Shown: in pieces, positions 1 to 7,843 of the stretch
How positions within the stretch are numbered: the first letter of the stretch is position 1
Layout: each line of letters opens with the position of its first letter
From: Lysobacterales bacterium
Lineage (GTDB): Bacteria > Pseudomonadota > Gammaproteobacteria > Xanthomonadales > Rhodanobacteraceae
NCBI GenBank assembly: GCA_002632325.1
Contig: NSJK01000018.1
Span: 1-64,000 of the forward strand
DNA length: 64,000 bases
Direction: 5' to 3'
Notes under the pieces: model-generated
What the model saw: the letters and a program-made list of their open reading frames with translations, nothing else
Told to the model about the DNA's origin: nothing
Databases searched by the model: none
Made by a program: the position numbers and the translations under genes

Positions 1-300
1 CTCGTCGGCGCCCGCGGCCAGTGCGCGACGGGTTTCACGCTCGACGCGCGCAGGATCGCTGCCACCGTCCGGGAAGTTGACCACGGTGGCAACCTTCACC
101 GCGCTCTCGCCGAGCGCGCGCCGCGCGGTGGTGATGTGTTCGGGATAGATGCACACCGCAGCCGGCAGGCCGCTGGCGAGTGCGCGCACGCACATTGCCT
201 CGATGCGCGCGGGCGTGTCGTCCTCGCCGAGACTGGTGAGATCGAGCAGGGGCAGCAGGCGCGCGGCCAGAGCCTGGGTGGTATGGGCGGGATTGGTCAT
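1..300 (-). CDS. deoC: Deoxyribose-phosphate aldolase, N-terminal part (cut by window edge)
   Basis: The first 100 codons of a gene that runs off the left edge. The start ATG is at 300. The translation opens MTNPAHTTQALAARLL and continues with DLTSLGEDDT, AAVCIYPEHITTARRAL and VATVVNFPDGGSDP, which line up with the N-terminus of E. coli DeoC (DLTTLNDDDT, AICIYPRFIPIARKTL, IATVTNFPHG). DeoC is the class I aldolase that splits 2-deoxyribose-5-phosphate into acetaldehyde and glyceraldehyde-3-phosphate in the cytoplasm; its Schiff-base lysine lies beyond the window. It sits 97 nt downstream of the histidine kinase on the same strand. A frame-shifted ORF at 35-379 overlaps it and is a shadow. Confidence 0.85.
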   Translation of the reverse strand, partial: MTNPAHTTQALAARLLPLLDLTSLGEDDTPARIEAMCVRALASGLPAAVCIYPEHITTARRALGESAVKVATVVNFPDGGSDPARVERETRRALAAGADE

Positions 301-397
301 GGTTGTTTCCATCTTGGGCTGCACACAGCCTAGGACGAGCGGGCCGCGCCGCCCTTGATCTGCGGCAATCCCGCGGCACGATCCCTGCGCCGGGCGC

Positions 398-1687
398 TCA
401 ACGCTCGCTGAAGCGCAGCGTCGCGGTGGCGCCGCCCTGCGGCCGTGGCGCGAGCGAAACCGTCCAGCCATAGAGTTCGCACAGGCGGCGCACGATCGCC
501 AGACCCAAGCCGCCGCCCTTGCCGAGCTTGGTGCCGCGCACGCCGCGCTCGAAGAGCTTTTCCGCATCCTCGACGGCAATGCCCGGGCCGGTATCCTCGA
601 CGCTCACGCGGCCATGACCGACGGTGATGATGACCTCGCCAGCAGGCGTGTACTTGAACGCATTGCCGATGAGGTTGCTCAGCGCGACCGCCACCACCGA
701 GGACGGCGCCGGCACCGCCAGTGCCTGGTCGATGTCCACGCGCACGGTGATCGGCTTGTTGCCCAGATGCGGGCGCTGCGAATCCACAACTTGTTCGACC
801 ACGCGCGCGACATCGGTGGTTTCACCATCGGTCGGCGCCTGCCGTTCGCGGCGCGAGAGCAGCAGCAGCGCATCGATCAGTTCGCTGCACTGGCGCACCG
901 CGCGTTCGATGCGCTTGAGGCGCTCACGCGGCTTGTCGGCGAGGTCACTCGAAGCCTGCAGCAATTCGGTGGTGCTGGCGATCACCGCCAGCGGTGTGCG
1001 CAGTTCGTGGCTGACGTCGGCGTTGAACTCGCGGTCGCGCTGCACCATCTCGGTGAGCCGCAGCGAATAATCATCGAGTGCTTCGGCGAGTTGACCGACT
1101 TCGTCGTTGGCAAAGTGCATGCGCATGCGCTCGGGTAGCCCACTGCTGCTCATCGCGCGCACGCGGCGCGCGAGATCGACCAACGGGCTCATCACCCGTG
1201 CCGACAGCCAGAAGCCGATCAACAGCGAGAGCAGCGCGAACACGCACACCGAGCTTGCGATCACCACCAGCAACTGGCGTTCGCCCAATTGCTGCGAGCT
1301 GACGTCGAACCACAGATAGGCCCAGAAATCGGCATCCTTGTAGACCGCGAGCTTGAACGGTCGCAGCACGCCGTTGCGGTCGGTGTCCTCGATGTCGTAG
1401 ACGCCGGCATCGTATTTCTGCCACGCCAGCGGCACCGTTGCGGTGCGCCCGGCGCGCACGATCTGCGCCTGATACAGCGACATCGCCCACGGCGCCGCCG
1501 GATCGGGATTGGCGCGCTTGAACTCGACGAAATGGCGCAGCTCGCGCTCGAGCGTGGTATTGACCAGTTGGTCTTCCAGACGCGTGCGCATGTAGATCGT
1601 GGCCACCGCGAACAGCGCCGTGAGGCCCAGGCCAAACAGCGCGAACGAGATGATGATGCGGGAGCGCAGCCTACGTCGGTAGCGCAT
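398..1687 (-). CDS. Two-component sensor histidine kinase
   Basis: A 429-residue inner-membrane sensor kinase. A first membrane segment lies at about residues 11-33, followed by a periplasmic loop of about 100 residues and a second segment at about 138-160. Then come a HAMP-like linker and the HisKA dimerisation box with the phospho-accepting His at about 227 (NADVSHELRTPLAV). The C-terminal HATPase_c domain has an N-box (LSNLIGNAFKYT), DTGPGI and GKGGGLGLAIV. The gene overlaps the upstream response-regulator gene by 17 nt, so the two are almost certainly cotranscribed and translationally coupled. The periplasmic region has no domain I recognise, so the signal is unknown. Confidence 0.93.
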   Translation of the reverse strand: MRYRRRLRSRIIISFALFGLGLTALFAVATIYMRTRLEDQLVNTTLERELRHFVEFKRANPDPAAPWAMSLYQAQIVRAGRTATVPLAWQKYDAGVYDIEDTDRNGVLRPFKLAVYKDADFWAYLWFDVSSQQLGERQLLVVIASSVCVFALLSLLIGFWLSARVMSPLVDLARRVRAMSSSGLPERMRMHFANDEVGQLAEALDDYSLRLTEMVQRDREFNADVSHELRTPLAVIASTTELLQASSDLADKPRERLKRIERAVRQCSELIDALLLLSRRERQAPTDGETTDVARVVEQVVDSQRPHLGNKPITVRVDIDQALAVPAPSSVVAVALSNLIGNAFKYTPAGEVIITVGHGRVSVEDTGPGIAVEDAEKLFERGVRGTKLGKGGGLGLAIVRRLCELYGWTVSLAPRPQGGATATLRFSER

Positions 1688-2357
1688 CCGGATCGACCAT
1701 GCGGTAGCCGATGCCGTGGCGGGTCTGGATCAGCTGCTTGTCGAAGGGCCTGTCGATCAGCGCGCGCAGCCCGTGGATGTGGACCCGCAGCGAATCGCTG
1801 TCGGGCAGTTCCTCACCCCACACACGCGTTTCCAGTTCCTGCCGCGTCACCACCGAGGGCGAGGATTCCATCAACGTCTGCAGCAGCTTGAGACCGATCG
1901 GATTGAGCGTGATCGACTTGCCGCCGCGGCTGACGATCAGGGTATCCAGATTGAAACTCAGGTCGGCCAGTTGCAGCAGACGACTGCGATTGCCCTTGCC
2001 GCGTCGGCCGAGCACTTCCAGCCGCGCCAACAGTTCCTGGAGGGCGAAGGGCTTGACCATGTAGTCGTCGGCGCCCGAATCAAACCCGGTGAGTTTGGCA
2101 TCGAGGTTGTCGCGCGCGGTCAGCATCAGCACCGGCGTCTGCTTTCTGGCTTCCTGGCGAAGCTTGCGGCAGACCTCGAGCCCGTCCATGCCAGGCAGGC
2201 CCAGATCGAGCACGATCACGTCGAAATCATTGACGATCGCGAGGTGCAGGCCGGTGATGCCGTCGCCGGCAAAGTCGACGACATGGCCCTTGTCGGCGAG
2301 AAAGTCGCCGATGTTCGCAGCGATGTCGCTGTTGTCTTCAATGACGAGAATTCGCAT
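1671..2357 (-). CDS. OmpR/PhoB-family response regulator
   Basis: A 228-residue DNA-binding response regulator. The receiver domain (1-~118) has the acidic pocket (IEDN near residue 7), the phosphorylated Asp51 in VIVLDLGLPGMDG, and the conserved Lys in DDYMVKPF. The C-terminal winged helix (about 130-222) carries LNPIGLKLLQTL and a typical recognition-helix and wing region ending HGIGYRM. It is the first gene of the pair with the histidine kinase, whose start lies inside its 3' end. It probably activates or represses transcription after phosphotransfer from that kinase. Target genes cannot be deduced from the window. Confidence 0.94.
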   Translation of the reverse strand: MRILVIEDNSDIAANIGDFLADKGHVVDFAGDGITGLHLAIVNDFDVIVLDLGLPGMDGLEVCRKLRQEARKQTPVLMLTARDNLDAKLTGFDSGADDYMVKPFALQELLARLEVLGRRGKGNRSRLLQLADLSFNLDTLIVSRGGKSITLNPIGLKLLQTLMESSPSVVTRQELETRVWGEELPDSDSLRVHIHGLRALIDRPFDKQLIQTRHGIGYRMVDPDALPT

Positions 2358-2719
2358 GCGGCTACTCTAGCAGGATGGCGGGGAAGTCCGGCGCGGATGG
2401 ATTCACGGCGCAGTCATCGCCCGGCGGATGTCGAGGGCGCACGCGCCGGATCCGGCCGTTCCGCGGCGCGGACCGACGGGGCACGCCAGCAGGTTCTTCG
2501 AGGCGAGATTCGTCGAGGGTCGCCCAATAAAATGACCCAAGGAGGCGCCATTGGGGGAACGCGCCTGCCTTGGGTCAAAAAGCTACTGCCCCGATTACCG
2601 TAATCTGCCAGTCACAGAACCTGACTTAGGAGTGTCGAGCAGGACTACAGTGGCTCCGAGTATGGATTTTGCGGAATTAAGACCTCGTTAAATCACGCTG
2701 ACCAAGACGTTAAGACGGC
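2358..2719. other. Intergenic region without a gene
   Basis: A 362-nt gap between the response-regulator start and the end of the M56 gene. The only structured element I see is the strong inverted repeat at 2533-2576, annotated separately. The rest has no convincing ORF. The A/T content rises towards 2580-2720. Confidence 0.6.
2533..2576 (-). terminator. Rho-independent terminator candidate for the blaI-M56 operon
   Basis: The arms TGACCCAAGG and CCTTGGGTCA are perfectly complementary and are extended inward by AGGCGC/GCGCCT with one bulged base. Read on the minus strand, the hairpin is followed by TTTTATT, as expected of an intrinsic terminator. It lies about 145 nt beyond the stop codon of the M56 gene. 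Confidence 0.6.
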
Positions 2720-4402
2720 TCAACCGCCCGCTGCATTGACCTTGCCAACGGCCTCGAGTGCAGCGCTCCGACACATCATCGACCCGGTCTGACGCACGCA
2801 GCCTTCCTCGCCGTTGCTTTCGCCGGGCGGCGCAAACACGAACATCTGGGTATAGCGTTGCGTGCTGCCTGCCGTCAGGCTCGCCGGATCGAAGCGCCAC
2901 TGACGCAAGGCCGCTTCGACCGCACGCTTGAAGGACTTGTCGGCACGTCCATCGAGTCGGATGTTGCGCACCGAGCCATCGGCCGCGATCACGAAGCTCG
3001 CTTCCACCGCAATGCGCGTGGCATAGGCATCGCCGGGAAACTCGGGCAGGACGGTGTGAATCGCGACCGGTTTGACTGCGCGCGCCGGTTCGGCCACGGC
3101 GACTTCAGCGGGCTTCGGCGCAGGCGCAGGCACCGCCTCGACGCGAAGCGCAGCGGTCGGATCCATCGCGGGTGTCGGCGTTGGCGCTGCGGCCACGGCC
3201 GCTGGTGTCACCGCGGCGACTTCCGCAGTTGGCTGCACGGGCGCGGCAAGCGCGCTTTCCGGTATCGTCGCTGCAGCGGCGGCGTCGACGCGCGGCGCGC
3301 GCCAGCGGGCCATAGGCATTTCGAGCAACGACGGCGCAAGTGCCAGCGACGGTGCCGGCATGCGGATCCAATCCACTGCCGGCCCATGGGCGACCAAGGG
3401 TGGAAGTGCATCGCGATCGATGCGCTGAGCGAAGGTCCACGCCAGCATCATGCCTGCCGCGATCAGCAACCAGCGGCCCGAACCACGCCCTTCCACAGCC
3501 AGGCGCGGCGCGCTCGCGCCGACGATGCGGCGAACCCGCTCGATGAGGTCACCTCCGCTCGCGGCCAGTGCAAACGAATTCGCCAGACGCAGTTCCTCGA
3601 GCGCTGCCAGAGTGCGCGCGTACTCGTACGGCTCGCCCTGCATCGTGCGCAACACCAGATGATCGCAGCATAGTTCGCGTTCGTTGCGCACTTCACGCGA
3701 AATCCAGTGCACGGCCGGGTGGTAGAACAGCACGGTTTCGAGCACGGTCTGCGCGAGGTTGATCCAGTGGTCAAAGCGGCGCAGATGTCCAAGCTCATGG
3801 GCGAGGATCAGCTCGACTTGCTGGTGTGGAAAACCGAGTGCGACCGCGGTGGGCAACAGGATCACCGGCCGCAACCAGCCGACCAGCATCGGCGTGTCGA
3901 CATGCTCGCTGACCAGCGCTCGCACCCGCTGCACGATTCCGAAACGAGAACTCACTGACGCGAGAAGCGCGTCGATCTGCGCATGGGCCTTGGCACAGCG
4001 ACGCACGATGTGATCAAGCCGACGCCATTCGAGCAGGGCGCGCATCGCCAGCACGCACACGCCCGCGATCCACACCGCGACCAGCCACGGTAGCATTGCG
4101 CCAATCGCATGGACGGCGCCGGCCGGAGCGACCACCGCAGCGCCCGCTGCAACCTCCGAGTCCAAGAGACCGGTGTGGCTGGATGCTGCGCCGTCTGCGG
4201 GCCAGAGCAAACCCAATGTGAGCACCGGCGCCAATGCAAGCGCGGCCAGCGCGAGCAGGCCAAGTGCATGACGTGCCTCGCTGGCCTGCCGCGGCAACAG
4301 CGCACGCAGCGCGGCCCACAGCGCGCCAACCAAGGCGCCCTGCCAGATGAAATGCAGCAGTGTCCAGCCGACCGCATCGATCCAGGGTGACACCATGTCC
4401 AT
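2720..4402 (-). CDS. BlaR1-like M56 membrane metallopeptidase with C-terminal TonB-like domain
   Basis: A 560-residue protein. Several N-terminal hydrophobic helices (about 10-35, 46-67, 100-124) surround an M56 zinc peptidase core with HELGH at 202-206 and a downstream NERELCCD that fits the third ligand. After about residue 310 comes a long Ala/Pro-rich periplasmic linker, then a TonB C-terminal-like domain (about 445-535; ADGSVRNIRL, AVEAALRQWRFDP). In the BlaR1/MecR1 family the peptidase inactivates a BlaI-type repressor when a ligand binds outside. Here the usual penicillin-binding sensor domain is absent and a TonB-like domain takes its place, so beta-lactam sensing should not be assumed. 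The gene starts 2 nt after the end of blaI (one operon). A second in-frame ATG two codons in is an alternative start. Confidence 0.88.
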   Translation of the reverse strand: MDMVSPWIDAVGWTLLHFIWQGALVGALWAALRALLPRQASEARHALGLLALAALALAPVLTLGLLWPADGAASSHTGLLDSEVAAGAAVVAPAGAVHAIGAMLPWLVAVWIAGVCVLAMRALLEWRRLDHIVRRCAKAHAQIDALLASVSSRFGIVQRVRALVSEHVDTPMLVGWLRPVILLPTAVALGFPHQQVELILAHELGHLRRFDHWINLAQTVLETVLFYHPAVHWISREVRNERELCCDHLVLRTMQGEPYEYARTLAALEELRLANSFALAASGGDLIERVRRIVGASAPRLAVEGRGSGRWLLIAAGMMLAWTFAQRIDRDALPPLVAHGPAVDWIRMPAPSLALAPSLLEMPMARWRAPRVDAAAAATIPESALAAPVQPTAEVAAVTPAAVAAAPTPTPAMDPTAALRVEAVPAPAPKPAEVAVAEPARAVKPVAIHTVLPEFPGDAYATRIAVEASFVIAADGSVRNIRLDGRADKSFKRAVEAALRQWRFDPASLTAGSTQRYTQMFVFAPPGESNGEEGCVRQTGSMMCRSAALEAVGKVNAAGG

Positions 4403-4404
4403 CT

Positions 4405-4794
4405 TCAGCTCCTTTCCATGCGATCGAGCAGGGCGCGGATCTCGTCGAGTTCCTCGCGCGTCGCCTTGGCGCGACCACCGAGCGCCTGCAACACCAGTTG
4501 CGAAGGCGATCCATTGAAGACGCGCTCGACCATTTCGGCGACGAAGCGCTTTTGCGTGCGCTCGCGGCTGATCGCGGGGCGAAACACATGCGCGCGCTCG
4601 GAGTCGTCGCGCAGCAGCAAGCCCTTGCCGTGCATGATCTGCATCAGCTTGAGCGCGGTGGTGTAGCCGGCACCTTCGTCGCGATAGAGCGCCTCGTGAA
4701 CATCACGCACGGTGCTTGGTCCGTGCGCCCAGATGTAGTTGAGGATGCCCAGTTCGGCATCGGTCGGGCGTGGCAAGTTTTCGGTACGGGTCAT
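4405..4794 (-). CDS. BlaI/MecI/CopY-family transcriptional repressor
   Basis: A 129-residue winged-helix repressor. The N-terminus reads RPTDAELGILNYIWAHGPSTV, with GAGYTTALKLMQIMHGKGLL as the recognition region, which is typical of BlaI; the C-terminal part is the dimerisation and cleavage helix region. The start at 4794 was chosen because GGAG lies 6 nt upstream; an in-frame ATG at 4806 is possible. The gene is followed immediately by the M56 membrane peptidase, the normal BlaI-BlaR pairing. In known systems the repressor is cut when the partner senses a ligand. No beta-lactamase gene is adjacent, so the regulon is unknown and may be the operon itself or the divergent peptidase gene. Confidence 0.9.
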   Translation of the reverse strand: MTRTENLPRPTDAELGILNYIWAHGPSTVRDVHEALYRDEGAGYTTALKLMQIMHGKGLLLRDDSERAHVFRPAISRERTQKRFVAEMVERVFNGSPSQLVLQALGGRAKATREELDEIRALLDRMERS

Positions 4795-4907
4795 CGACGA
4801 CTCCATGGCGAGCGACAGCTGGCATGGGACGCGCGGCTTCCCGCCACCTGTGATGTCCTGCGGCGGTGCCCCCATCGGGCCACCGCGACTGCACGCACCC
4901 CAAGGCG

Positions 4908-4935
4908 ATGGTATCGGCGCCCGCAGGATTGTCAA
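4908..4935 (-). promoter_or_regulatory. Sigma70-like promoter candidate upstream of blaI
   Basis: On the minus strand a consensus -35 TTGACA (4930-4935) is separated by 16 nt from TACCAT (4908-4913), a 4/6 match to the -10 box. It would give a leader of roughly 100 nt before blaI. I looked for the TACA/TGTA dyad typical of BlaI operators around it and did not find a clear one. Confidence 0.4.
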
Positions 4936-5041
4936 CGACGATCTTCGTACGATGCCTGCGACCGGCAGGGCGGTGACCGTGCTGGACAAATGCCCGTGTC
5001 CACGGCTAGATGGGCGATCCCAGCCTCCGAGGAAGCCCGCA

Positions 5042-7204
5042 ATGAAGCCCGCCCTGTTGCCCTGCGCCACCACGATTTGCGCAGCCCTTCTCGCCGCCTG
5101 TGCCCCGGTGGCACACAAGGACAGCGCAAGGACCGCCGCGCCCAGCACGGCGCCGGCTGCCGTCGCAGTCGAGGATCCGTTCCTGTGGCTCGAAGACATT
5201 CAGGGCGCCAAACCGCTGCAGTGGGTCGATGCGCAGAATGCGCGCACCGCCGCGGCCTTTGCCGATACGCCGGAATTCGAAGCCGCGCGCAACTCGATCC
5301 TTGGCATCCTCGATTCCGAGGCGCGGATTCCCTACATCAACAAGATCGGCGCGCACTACTACAACTTCTGGAAGGACAAGGCGCATCCGCGCGGCATCTG
5401 GCGGCGCACGAGTCTGGCCGAATACGGCAAGGCGCAGCCGCGCTGGGAAACCGTGCTCGACCTCGACGCACTGGGCAAGGCCGAGGGCAAGAGCTGGGTG
5501 TGGAGTGGCGCGCAATGTTTGCGCCCGGCCAACCAGCGCTGCCTGTTGTCGCTCTCGCCGGGCGGCGGCGATGCGGTCGTGGTGCGCGAGTTCGATCTGC
5601 ATGACAAGGCCTTCGTGAAGGGCGGCTTCGAACTGCCCGAGGCCAAGACCCAGGTCGCCTGGATCGATGCCGATCATCTGTTTGTCGCCACCGATTTCGG
5701 GCCCGGTTCGATGACCAAATCGAGCTATGCGCGCATCGTCAAGGACTGGCAGCGCGGCACGCCGCTGAGTGCGGCAACGACCGTCTACGAGGGCAAGGAC
5801 GAGGATATGGTCGTGAGTGCGGAACGCGACCTGACCAAGGGTTTCGAACGCGATTTCGTTACCCGCACGATCGACTTCTACACCAGCGAGACCTTCCTGC
5901 GCGGCAAGGACGGCAAGCTCACGCGCATCGAGGTGCCGCTCGATGCCAGCATCGACACGCACCGGCAATGGCTGACGGTGCGCCTGCGCGATGCCTGGAC
6001 GGTGGCCGGCAAGACCTGGCCTTCCGGTGCGTTACTGGCGACCCGCTTCGATGATTTCATGGCCGGCAAGCGCGACTTCGTGCTGCTGTTTGCACCCGAT
6101 GACAGCAGCTCGCTCGCGAGCTTTTCGTGGACACGCCATCACCTGATCCTCAACCTGCTCAAGGATGTTGCCAGCCAACAGGAAGTGCTCACGCCGAGCG
6201 AACGCGGCGAGTGGAAACGCGCGCCGCTGGGCGGTGTGCCGTCGCTGAGCACGGCCAATGCCGGCGGCATCGATGCCGACACCGATGACAGCTACTTCCT
6301 CAACGTCGGTGGCTTTCTCGAACCCGACACCTTGAGCATGGGCACGCTCGGTCGCGGCCAGCCACGCGTGCTCAAACGTGGCCCGGCCTTCTTCGATGCC
6401 AGCGGTCTCGCGGTCCAGCAGTTTTTCGTGAAATCGAAAGACGGCACGCGCGTGCCCTACTTCCAGATCGGCGCCAAGGATCTCAAGCTCGATGGCACCC
6501 ATCCGACTCTGCTCTATGGCTACGGCGGATTCGAGATTTCGCAACGGCCACGCTACAACGGCGTGGTCGGCAGCCAATGGCTCGCGCGCGGCGGCGTCTA
6601 CGTGGTCGCCAACATCCGCGGCGGCGGCGAATACGGCCCGCGCTGGCATCAGGCCGCACTCAAGGCCAACCGCCTGCGCGCCTACGAGGATTTCGCGGCG
6701 ATCGCCGAAGACCTCGTAAGCCGCGGCGTCACCACCGGTCCGCGCCTGGGCGCGATGGGCGGCAGCAATGGTGGCCTGTTGATGGGCAACATGCTCACGC
6801 TGTATCCCGAGCATTTCGGCGCAATCGTCTGCACCGTGCCCCTGCTCGACATGAAGCGCTACACCCATCTGTCCGCCGGCGCCTCGTGGATCGCCGAATA
6901 CGGCGACCCCGACAAGCCCGAGGAATGGAACTGGATCAAGACCTTCTCGCCCTACCAGAACCTCGCACGTGGCAAGGATTATCCGCCGATCCTGTTCTAC
7001 ACCGCGACCAGCGATGATCGCGTCGGCCCGGTGCAGGCGCGCAAGATGGCAGCGCGCATGGAAGAGTTCGGCTACCCGCACGTGTGGTTCTACGAGAACC
7101 GTGAAGGCGGCCACGGCGGCGCTGCCGACAACCGTCAGCAGGCCTACATGAACGCACTCGCCTACGGCTTCCTGTGGCAGGAGTTGACTGCGCCGGTGCC
7201 GTAG
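5042..7204 (+). CDS. Prolyl oligopeptidase family (S9A) lipoprotein
   Basis: A 720-residue serine peptidase. The ATG at 5042 follows GAGGAAG at good spacing and gives a lipoprotein-type signal peptide (LLAAC lipobox near residue 20), so the mature protein is probably anchored in the envelope. After the LEDIQGAKPLQWVDAQNA segment typical of prolyl endopeptidases comes a seven-bladed propeller region, then an alpha/beta hydrolase domain. The nucleophile is Ser575 in GGSNGG; the Asp (SDDRVGPVQARK) and His (NREGGHGGA) of the triad follow in order. S9A enzymes cleave short peptides after proline. The gene diverges from blaI with a 247-nt gap. The exact substrate and whether it is periplasmic or surface-exposed are inferred. 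Confidence 0.92.
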   Translation: MKPALLPCATTICAALLAACAPVAHKDSARTAAPSTAPAAVAVEDPFLWLEDIQGAKPLQWVDAQNARTAAAFADTPEFEAARNSILGILDSEARIPYINKIGAHYYNFWKDKAHPRGIWRRTSLAEYGKAQPRWETVLDLDALGKAEGKSWVWSGAQCLRPANQRCLLSLSPGGGDAVVVREFDLHDKAFVKGGFELPEAKTQVAWIDADHLFVATDFGPGSMTKSSYARIVKDWQRGTPLSAATTVYEGKDEDMVVSAERDLTKGFERDFVTRTIDFYTSETFLRGKDGKLTRIEVPLDASIDTHRQWLTVRLRDAWTVAGKTWPSGALLATRFDDFMAGKRDFVLLFAPDDSSSLASFSWTRHHLILNLLKDVASQQEVLTPSERGEWKRAPLGGVPSLSTANAGGIDADTDDSYFLNVGGFLEPDTLSMGTLGRGQPRVLKRGPAFFDASGLAVQQFFVKSKDGTRVPYFQIGAKDLKLDGTHPTLLYGYGGFEISQRPRYNGVVGSQWLARGGVYVVANIRGGGEYGPRWHQAALKANRLRAYEDFAAIAEDLVSRGVTTGPRLGAMGGSNGGLLMGNMLTLYPEHFGAIVCTVPLLDMKRYTHLSAGASWIAEYGDPDKPEEWNWIKTFSPYQNLARGKDYPPILFYTATSDDRVGPVQARKMAARMEEFGYPHVWFYENREGGHGGAADNRQQAYMNALAYGFLWQELTAPVP

Positions 7205-7220
7205 TCGACAGACGGATCAG

Positions 7221-7244
7221 GCGGCGCAGCGCATGCTGCGCCGC
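7221..7244. terminator. Inverted repeat between the S9 peptidase and ppa
   Basis: GCGGCGCAGC and GCTGCGCCGC form a perfect 10-bp stem with a GCAT loop, 17 nt after the stop codon of the peptidase gene. No T-run follows, so it could attenuate or stabilise a transcript rather than be a classical terminator. Confidence 0.4.
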
Positions 7245-7294
7245 ACGAAAGTTTGCCGTATCCTGCGCGCCCGCCAACGCCGCAGGAAAACGCC

Positions 7295-7825
7295 ATGGGC
7301 CTCGATCACGTACTGACTGGCAGCAATCCGCCCGACGAAATCAACGTCGTCATCGAGATTCCCAAGGACGCCGAGCCGGTCAAGTATGAAGTCGACAAGG
7401 CCAGCGGCGCGATCTTCGTCGATCGCGTTCTGTCCACGCCGATGCGCTATCCCTGCAACTACGGCTACGTGCCGCGCACGCTCGGCGGCGATGGCGATCC
7501 GCTCGATGCGCTGGTGATCCTGCCCTTGCCACTGGTGCCGGGCTCGGTGATCCGTTGCCGCCCGGTCGGCATGCTGCGCATGACCGATGAGGCCGGTGGT
7601 GACGAAAAACTCATCGTCGTGCCCAATGCCAAGACCTTCGCCGGCTATGCCGGCGTGACCGACATCAGTCAGGTTTCGGCACATTGGCTCGAGCGCATCG
7701 GCCACTTCTTCGAGCACTACAAGGATCTGGAGAAGGGCAAGTGGGTCAAGGTCGAGGGCTGGGCCAGTGCGACCGAGGCCAAGCAGGAAATCATCACCTC
7801 GACGCAGCGCTATCTGAGTGCCTGA
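7295..7825 (+). CDS. ppa: Inorganic pyrophosphatase
   Basis: A 176-residue soluble family I pyrophosphatase, the same length as the E. coli enzyme. It hydrolyses PPi to two phosphates in the cytoplasm and pulls biosynthetic reactions forward. The match to E. coli Ppa is close throughout: EPVKYEVDKASGAIFVDR, RYPCNYGYVPRTL, the metal-binding GDGDPLDALV, PGSVIRCRPVGMLRMTDEAG and the C-terminal HFFEHYKDLEKGKWVKVEGW. The start at 7295 follows CAGGAAAA and matches the family N-terminus; the upstream GTG-type extension is not supported. It stands alone and ends 18 nt from the convergent glycosyltransferase gene. Confidence 0.97.
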   Translation: MGLDHVLTGSNPPDEINVVIEIPKDAEPVKYEVDKASGAIFVDRVLSTPMRYPCNYGYVPRTLGGDGDPLDALVILPLPLVPGSVIRCRPVGMLRMTDEAGGDEKLIVVPNAKTFAGYAGVTDISQVSAHWLERIGHFFEHYKDLEKGKWVKVEGWASATEAKQEIITSTQRYLSA

Positions 7826-7843
7826 ACGACACGCGCAGCGCGA

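Noticed and set aside
35..379. 114-codon open frame overlapping deoC
   Set aside because: It is in a different frame, Arg/Ala-rich and without similarity; the deoC frame is clearly conserved.
4795..5041. BlaI operator (TACA/TGTA dyad)
   Set aside because: I looked across the divergent region and found no convincing dyad, only the promoter match.
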